A stretch of DNA of 64,000 nucleotides, taken from the NCBI GenBank assembly GCA_034440355.1, contig JAWXBY010000159.1, positions 1 through 64,000 on the forward strand, in the 5' to 3' direction. This document shows positions 60,115-64,000 of the stretch, one piece after another (within the stretch, counting starts at the first letter, position 1; every line of letters begins with the position of its first letter). Source of the DNA: SZUA-430 sp034440355. GTDB taxonomy: Bacteria > Pseudomonadota > Alphaproteobacteria > Micropepsales > Micropepsaceae. Position numbers and translations under genes: made by a program. The notes below the pieces were generated by a model. That model saw nothing but the letters and a program-made list of their open reading frames with translations. It was not told the DNA's origin and ran no database searches.

Positions 60115-61799
60115 TCGCCACCAACCGTGCCTTCGCGGCGCGGGTCGGCGGCGGCGTCGAAGCCTGATTTCGTGACGCGGATGCTGTTGAGACCGCTTGC
60201 TTGCTCCATCATCTTTGTTTCGTGGCCCATTGCGGATAGGGCTTGCGCGGCGCCGTCGAGGTCGCGGGCGGCTTCGAGTTCGGTGGGTGCGCCGCGGCTT
60301 GTGGTGTTCGGCAGCGCGATGGCGTCGGCCATGGTCATCTTCCAGTCGATGAGGCCGATCAGCGTTTTCGTGACGTAGGGGATGATGCGCCAGCCGCCGG
60401 GCGAGCCGACGACGGCGAAGACTTTGCCTTTGCTGTCGAAAACGATCGTCGGCGTCATCGACGAGAGCGGGCGCTTGCCGGCGTCGGGGGCGTTGGCGAA
60501 GCGGCGGTTGTCGGTTTTGGGCTCGAAGGTGAAGTCGGTGAGTTGGTTGTTGAGGAAGAAGCCTGCAGCCATCAGGTGGCTGCCGAAGCCGCCTTCGACC
60601 GTCGTCGTCATCGCGAGTGCGTTGCCGTTGTCGTCGATGACGCTGAGATGCGCGGTTCCGGGGCGTGAGTTGTCGGGGATCGCGAGGCGGCGCAGCGTGA
60701 GGTTTGCGCCTTTGGGTTTGCCGGGCTCGATCTTCGTGCGGTCAACGATTGTTTGCAGCGACAGAAGTTTCGAGCGGTCCGAGAGATAGCGCGCGTCGAT
60801 CATGCCGGGCAGCGGCGGCGGCACGAAATCCGGGTCGGCGAGGTAGGCGCCGCGGTCGGCGAAGGCCAGGCGTTGCGCTTCGGTGAAGAGGTGGATGGCC
60901 TGCGGCGATGCGGGCTTCAGTTTCGCGACGTTGAAGCGCTCCATCATTTTCAGGATCTGCAGCGCGGTGACGCCGCCGGAACTCGGCGGGCCCATGCCGC
61001 AGATTTTATAGGCGCGATAGAAGCCGCAGATGGGCGTGCGCTTCTTTGCTTTGTAACCGGCTATGTCCTGCAACGTTAGATCGACGGCGCCGCGCGGGGC
61101 GTTCTTCACAGCGTTGACGATCGCGTCCGCGACGGGGCCGCGATAGAAGCCGTCGGCGCCTTTTTCGGCGATGACGCGCAGCGTGTCGGCGTAGGCCTTG
61201 TTCTTGATGATCGCGCCTTGCTCGAGTTTCTTGCCGCCGGGAACGAAATAGGCGGCGGCGTCGGGAAGCTGCGGTAGCGCCGGGTCGCGCGCGATGGCTT
61301 GCGCGAGGCGTGGGCTGATCTCGAATCCGTTCTCGGCGATGGCGATGGCGGGGTTGAAGAGGTCGGCCCAGGGGAGGCGGCCTTGTTCTTGATGCGCGAG
61401 CGCGAGGACCGCGATGGCGCCGGGGACGCCGACGGAGCGGCCGCCGACGACCGCTTCGACGAAGCCTAAAGGTTTGCCGTCGGGGCCGATGAAGAGGTTG
61501 GGTGTCACCGACTTCGGCGCGGTTTCGCGGCCGTCGTAGGTTTCGAGCTTCTTTTTCTTCGCGTTCCAATGCACGAGGAATGCGCCGCCGCCGATGCCGG
61601 AAGATTGCGGTTCGACCAAACCCATCACGAGTTGGGCGGCGATTGCGGCGTCGACCGCGCTGCCGCCTTTGCGCAGCATCTCGAGGCCTGCGTCAGTGGC
61701 GAGTTTGTGCGAGGTGACGATCACGTGCTTGCGCGGCAGCGTGTCGGCGGTTGCGATACCTGCGACGAAGACGGCCGCGATCAGCAGCGAATTGCGCAT
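60111..61799 (-). CDS. ggt: gamma-glutamyltransferase
   Basis: A periplasmic enzyme of about 562 residues that hydrolyses or transfers the gamma-glutamyl group of glutathione. The signal peptide MRNSLLIAAVFVAGIATAD supports the ATG at 61799; another in-frame ATG at 61829 is possible. The large subunit has GLEMLRKGGSAVDAAIAAQLVMGLVEPQSSGIGGGAF. The autoprocessing nucleophile is Thr in PGTAHLSVIDDNGNALAMTTTVE, where the usual Thr-Thr-His reads Thr-Ala-His. PLSSMTPTI and GSPGG motifs complete the small subunit. Confidence 0.94.
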   Translation of the reverse strand: MRNSLLIAAVFVAGIATADTLPRKHVIVTSHKLATDAGLEMLRKGGSAVDAAIAAQLVMGLVEPQSSGIGGGAFLVHWNAKKKKLETYDGRETAPKSVTPNLFIGPDGKPLGFVEAVVGGRSVGVPGAIAVLALAHQEQGRLPWADLFNPAIAIAENGFEISPRLAQAIARDPALPQLPDAAAYFVPGGKKLEQGAIIKNKAYADTLRVIAEKGADGFYRGPVADAIVNAVKNAPRGAVDLTLQDIAGYKAKKRTPICGFYRAYKICGMGPPSSGGVTALQILKMMERFNVAKLKPASPQAIHLFTEAQRLAFADRGAYLADPDFVPPPLPGMIDARYLSDRSKLLSLQTIVDRTKIEPGKPKGANLTLRRLAIPDNSRPGTAHLSVIDDNGNALAMTTTVEGGFGSHLMAAGFFLNNQLTDFTFEPKTDNRRFANAPDAGKRPLSSMTPTIVFDSKGKVFAVVGSPGGWRIIPYVTKTLIGLIDWKMTMADAIALPNTTSRGAPTELEAARDLDGAAQALSAMGHETKMMEQASGLNSIRVTKSGFDAAADPRREGTVGGD

Positions 61800-61827
61800 G
61801 AGGCGCGCGAGCGTTAGCGTTGGCGGC

Positions 61828-62856
61828 ATGGTTCGACCCGGTTCGAAGAATCTCATCACCGACGTTCGCGGCATCACGGTCGGCAATGCCGAGGATGCAA
61901 CGGCGATGACGGGCGTAACAGTCCTATTTGCTGAGCAACGCGGGGTCGGCGCTGCCGATATTCGCGGCGGTGCGCCCGGTACGCGCGAGACGGAAGCCCT
62001 TCTGCCTGAGGGGTTGAACGTGGGCGTCGACGCGATCGTGCTCGCGGGCGGGTCGGTTTACGGGCTGGACGCCGCGGGGGCGGTTACGAATTGGCTGGCG
62101 CAGACGGGGCGCGGGTTTCGATTGGCGGGTGCGCCGATGGTGGCGCCGATCGTGCCGTCGGCGATCCTGTTTGATCTCACGAATGGTGGGGACAAGAATT
62201 GGGGCGCTGAGCCCCCGTTTCGTCGGCTTGCGATCAAGGCGTGCGAGAGCGCGTCGGGTGCGTTCAAGTTGGGCAACGTGGGCGCCGGATATGGCGGTCG
62301 CGCTGGGGCTTACAAAGGCGGGCTTGGGTCGGCTTCGGCCGTCACGGATGAAGGTGTCGCGGTCGGCGCGATCGTCGCGGTCAATTCGTTCGGCTCGCCG
62401 GTGATGCCGGGGACGTCGACGTTGTGGGCTTGGCCCTATGAGCAGAACGGCGAGATGGGGCGGCAGGTTCCGCCGCGCGGTGCGAGTGTGCCGATGGGTT
62501 TGCCCGATGACGTGAAACGGCCGCCGCAGCCGGGCGGCAACACGACGATCGCTATCGTCGCCGTCAACGCCATGCTGACGCCGGCGCAGGCGAAGCGCGT
62601 CGCGATCATGGCGCAGGACGGATTGGCGCGTTCTCTGCGACCGGTGCATACGCCGCTCGACGGCGACTCGGTGTTCGTCGTGGCGACGGGCGAACGTCCA
62701 CTTGCCGATCCCATTGCGCTTGAGCTTACGGTGTTGGGATCACTCGCCGCCGATTGTTTGGCGCGAGCGGTCGGGCGTGCTGTGTTCGAGGCCGAGGCTT
62801 TAGGGCCGTGGGAGGCGTATCGCACTGTGCATGCCAAGGGGTTTGGCGGTCGTTGA
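61828..62856 (+). CDS. P1 family peptidase (DmpA/BapA-like aminopeptidase)
   Basis: A 342-residue self-processing N-terminal nucleophile hydrolase of the DmpA family, which removes small or beta-amino residues from peptides. It starts with NLITDVRGITVGNAEDA. VLAGGSVYGLDAAGAV and KLGNVGAGYGGRAGAYKGGLGSAS are typical. The nucleophile Ser should lie in the later NTTIAIVAVNAMLT region, where the family's conserved Gly-Ser is replaced here by GGNTTIAIV, so a Thr may serve. The start codon overlaps an alternative ggt start on the other strand. Confidence 0.85.
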   Translation: MVRPGSKNLITDVRGITVGNAEDATAMTGVTVLFAEQRGVGAADIRGGAPGTRETEALLPEGLNVGVDAIVLAGGSVYGLDAAGAVTNWLAQTGRGFRLAGAPMVAPIVPSAILFDLTNGGDKNWGAEPPFRRLAIKACESASGAFKLGNVGAGYGGRAGAYKGGLGSASAVTDEGVAVGAIVAVNSFGSPVMPGTSTLWAWPYEQNGEMGRQVPPRGASVPMGLPDDVKRPPQPGGNTTIAIVAVNAMLTPAQAKRVAIMAQDGLARSLRPVHTPLDGDSVFVVATGERPLADPIALELTVLGSLAADCLARAVGRAVFEAEALGPWEAYRTVHAKGFGGR

Positions 62857-62875
62857 GGGTGTGCGCGGTGGAAAC

Positions 62876-63036
62876 TCAGTTTCACCACGAAGCCTCGAAG
62901 CACTCCAAGGTTCACGAAGGACGTGGGTCTTACTTCGGCGCGCAGCGCCAGTTTGCGTTTGAATGGCGCCTACAGCGCCGACCACCAACGATCTTTGCGG
63001 ACCTTTGAGTGCTTCGCGGCTTTGTGGTGAAGCTGA
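62876..63036. repeat. about 160-bp imperfect palindromic repeat element
   Basis: The left arm (62876-62913; TCAGTTTCACCACGAAGCCT then CGAAGCACTCCAAGGTTC) and the right arm (62999-63036), read in reverse complement (TCAGCTTCACCACAAAGCCG then CGAAGCACTCAAAGGTCC), agree in about 32 of 38 positions. Pairing continues inward with mismatches through GGCGC/GCGCC clusters to about 62960. It lies between convergent genes. The form resembles a non-autonomous palindromic element or a repeat of the TTCACCACGAAG type; no transposase is present. Confidence 0.75.
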
Positions 63037-63070
63037 CTCGACTGCCCGCAAGCGCAGCCGGAGCCCAGCT

Positions 63071-64000
63071 TCAACGCGCGTGGATGCGGACTTCGGAGAA
63101 GCGTTGGCCGGCGCCGGCGGCGCTGAAGATGCGGATCTTCGTTGTGTCGACGCCGAGGGTGGCGAGCGTGTTCGCCACTTCTTGCGCGCGCGCCGTGGAG
63201 TCCGCCGTAATCGACAGGCCGGCGGCGACGCCGATGACGTCGAAGGTCGCGTCGGGCTTGCGGCGCTTGGCGGTCGACACGGCTTGGGCCAGCGCGTCGC
63301 GATAACTGACGTTGGCGCGGTCGAATTTGATCGTCACGAAAGCAGGTTGCGAGAGCATCGCGGCTGACGCCATCGCGGGCGCGGCCAATGTTGCGGTCGC
63401 TGTCGGGGTCACGCCCTGTGCCGCGAGCGAGGCGCGTTCCTTGGCGAGGAACGCCGACTGCAGCGCCCATTCGTTCGAGATTTCGTTGACGAGCGCGTCG
63501 AGTTGGTTTGCGGTCTGCGTGATTTCGCCGCGCAGCGTGTTGAGCTGCGCCTGATCGGCTTCGTTGTTCTCGCGCACGGCGAGCGATTCGTTCATCAGCT
63601 TGTTCGCTTCGGCCGCGCCCTTGGCGAAGATGCGCATCTCGCCGTCGAGCGAGGCGGTCGCGGCGGCGAAGCGGTCGAGCGCGCCTTGTGCCTTTTGCAG
63701 CGCTTGCGGGTTCGGCGGCGTGGTCGTCGCGCTGTCGCTTTTGGCGATGCGATAGAGCGCGCCTTCGCCGGCCGCGCGCTGGCGCAGTTCCGAGAGGTTG
63801 GCGTTGCGCGCCGACACTTCGCCCTGCAGCGCGACGAGGCGGCTGCGCAGTTCGTTGATCTTGGCGCTTTGCGGCGTGCCGGTGTTCGAGCCGGGCGTCA
63901 CGGGGACGGGGGCGAAGAACGACGTGCCGGCGTTGGGCAGTGTCGCCGTCGATGCGGGCGGAACGGGGCTCTTCGGCTTTTCCGGGAACAAGGCGCCCGA
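63071..64000 (-). CDS. hypothetical exported or periplasmic coiled-coil protein, 5' end beyond window
   Basis: A partial gene on the minus strand: the frame is open to the right edge, so the N-terminus is missing. The visible 309 codons show a proline-rich start, then a coiled coil (about 100 residues, ELRSRLVALQGEVSARNANLSELRQ), an alanine-rich helical section, and a C-terminal domain of about 95 residues. The latter (VTIKFDRANVSYRDALAQAV... IGVAAGLSITADSTARAQEVANTLATLGVDTTKIRI) has the layout of an OmpA-like peptidoglycan-binding domain but lacks a clear match to its signature. Function is unassigned. Confidence 0.6.
   Translation of the reverse strand, partial: SGALFPEKPKSPVPPASTATLPNAGTSFFAPVPVTPGSNTGTPQSAKINELRSRLVALQGEVSARNANLSELRQRAAGEGALYRIAKSDSATTTPPNPQALQKAQGALDRFAAATASLDGEMRIFAKGAAEANKLMNESLAVRENNEADQAQLNTLRGEITQTANQLDALVNEISNEWALQSAFLAKERASLAAQGVTPTATATLAAPAMASAAMLSQPAFVTIKFDRANVSYRDALAQAVSTAKRRKPDATFDVIGVAAGLSITADSTARAQEVANTLATLGVDTTKIRIFSAAGAGQRFSEVRIHAR

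Noticed and set aside
1..64000. CRISPR arrays, tRNA or rRNA genes, transposases, integrases
   Set aside because: None seen on reading both strands: no regularly spaced repeats, no tRNA-like T-loop (GTTCGAATC type) with matching arms, no transposase motifs.

Overview
The window is 64 kb of GC-rich, gene-dense chromosome from an alphaproteobacterium. The evidence is a Caulobacter-style cpa/tad pilus locus, DUF2336 and DUF1036 proteins, a CycM-like anchored cytochrome c, an ffs-dnaX-ybaB-recR block, and the order def-fmt-truA / dapE / dapD / argB-engB-yidC-yidD-rnpA-rpmH, which I recall as common in that class. Genus and species cannot be read from the sequence. No tRNA, rRNA, CRISPR array, prophage, transposase or insertion sequence was found.

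Layout. 0.1-4.5 kb: a secreted S9 peptidase, two small membrane proteins, acyl-CoA thioesterase II (tesB) and a proline-rich inner-membrane protein. 4.5-21.5 kb: a complete Tad (Flp) pilus locus in several transcription units. Leftward lie a large HAMP/coiled-coil membrane protein, a small protein and two TadE-like pseudopilins. Divergent from them is a TadG-like protein with a von Willebrand A domain. After a two-way terminator comes a lone CpaC N-domain protein, then rightward flp, cpaA, cpaB, cpaC, cpaD, cpaE, cpaF, tadB and tadC, and a leftward tadD lipoprotein. These supply pilin, prepilin peptidase, secretin, localisation protein, ATPase and platform. 21.6-30 kb: a TAXI-type binding protein without a permease, an M17 aminopeptidase, a hydroxyacid reductase, cytochrome c, kdsB, pheA, an SMP-30 protein and nudC.

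30.1-45.9 kb: SRP RNA, dnaX, ybaB and recR, then hen1-pnkp, a two-gene RNA repair cassette inserted between housekeeping blocks. After it come def, fmt and truA, then leftward dapE-membrane protein-murI, a small accessory islet (SDR, ABM monooxygenase, pncC, PNPOx-like), and dapD with a HAD phosphatase. 46-54.5 kb: a degenerate GGDEF protein overlapping a DUF2336 protein, a tandem DUF1036 protein, then the leftward rpmH-rnpA-yidD-yidC-engB-argB series. 54.6-64 kb: a DUF547 protein, a TVP38 membrane protein with a flavin disulphide oxidoreductase, a sensor histidine kinase translationally coupled to glucokinase, gamma-glutamyltransferase divergent from a DmpA-type peptidase, a 160-bp palindromic repeat element, and a protein cut by the window edge.

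The most notable items are the hen1-pnkp RNA repair pair with a perfect 14-bp palindrome in front of it, the histidine kinase-glucokinase coupling, the palindromic element near 62.9 kb, and the paired direct repeats in the divergent pilus promoter region. Four-base stop/start overlaps are very frequent, so much of the window is probably read as translationally coupled operons.
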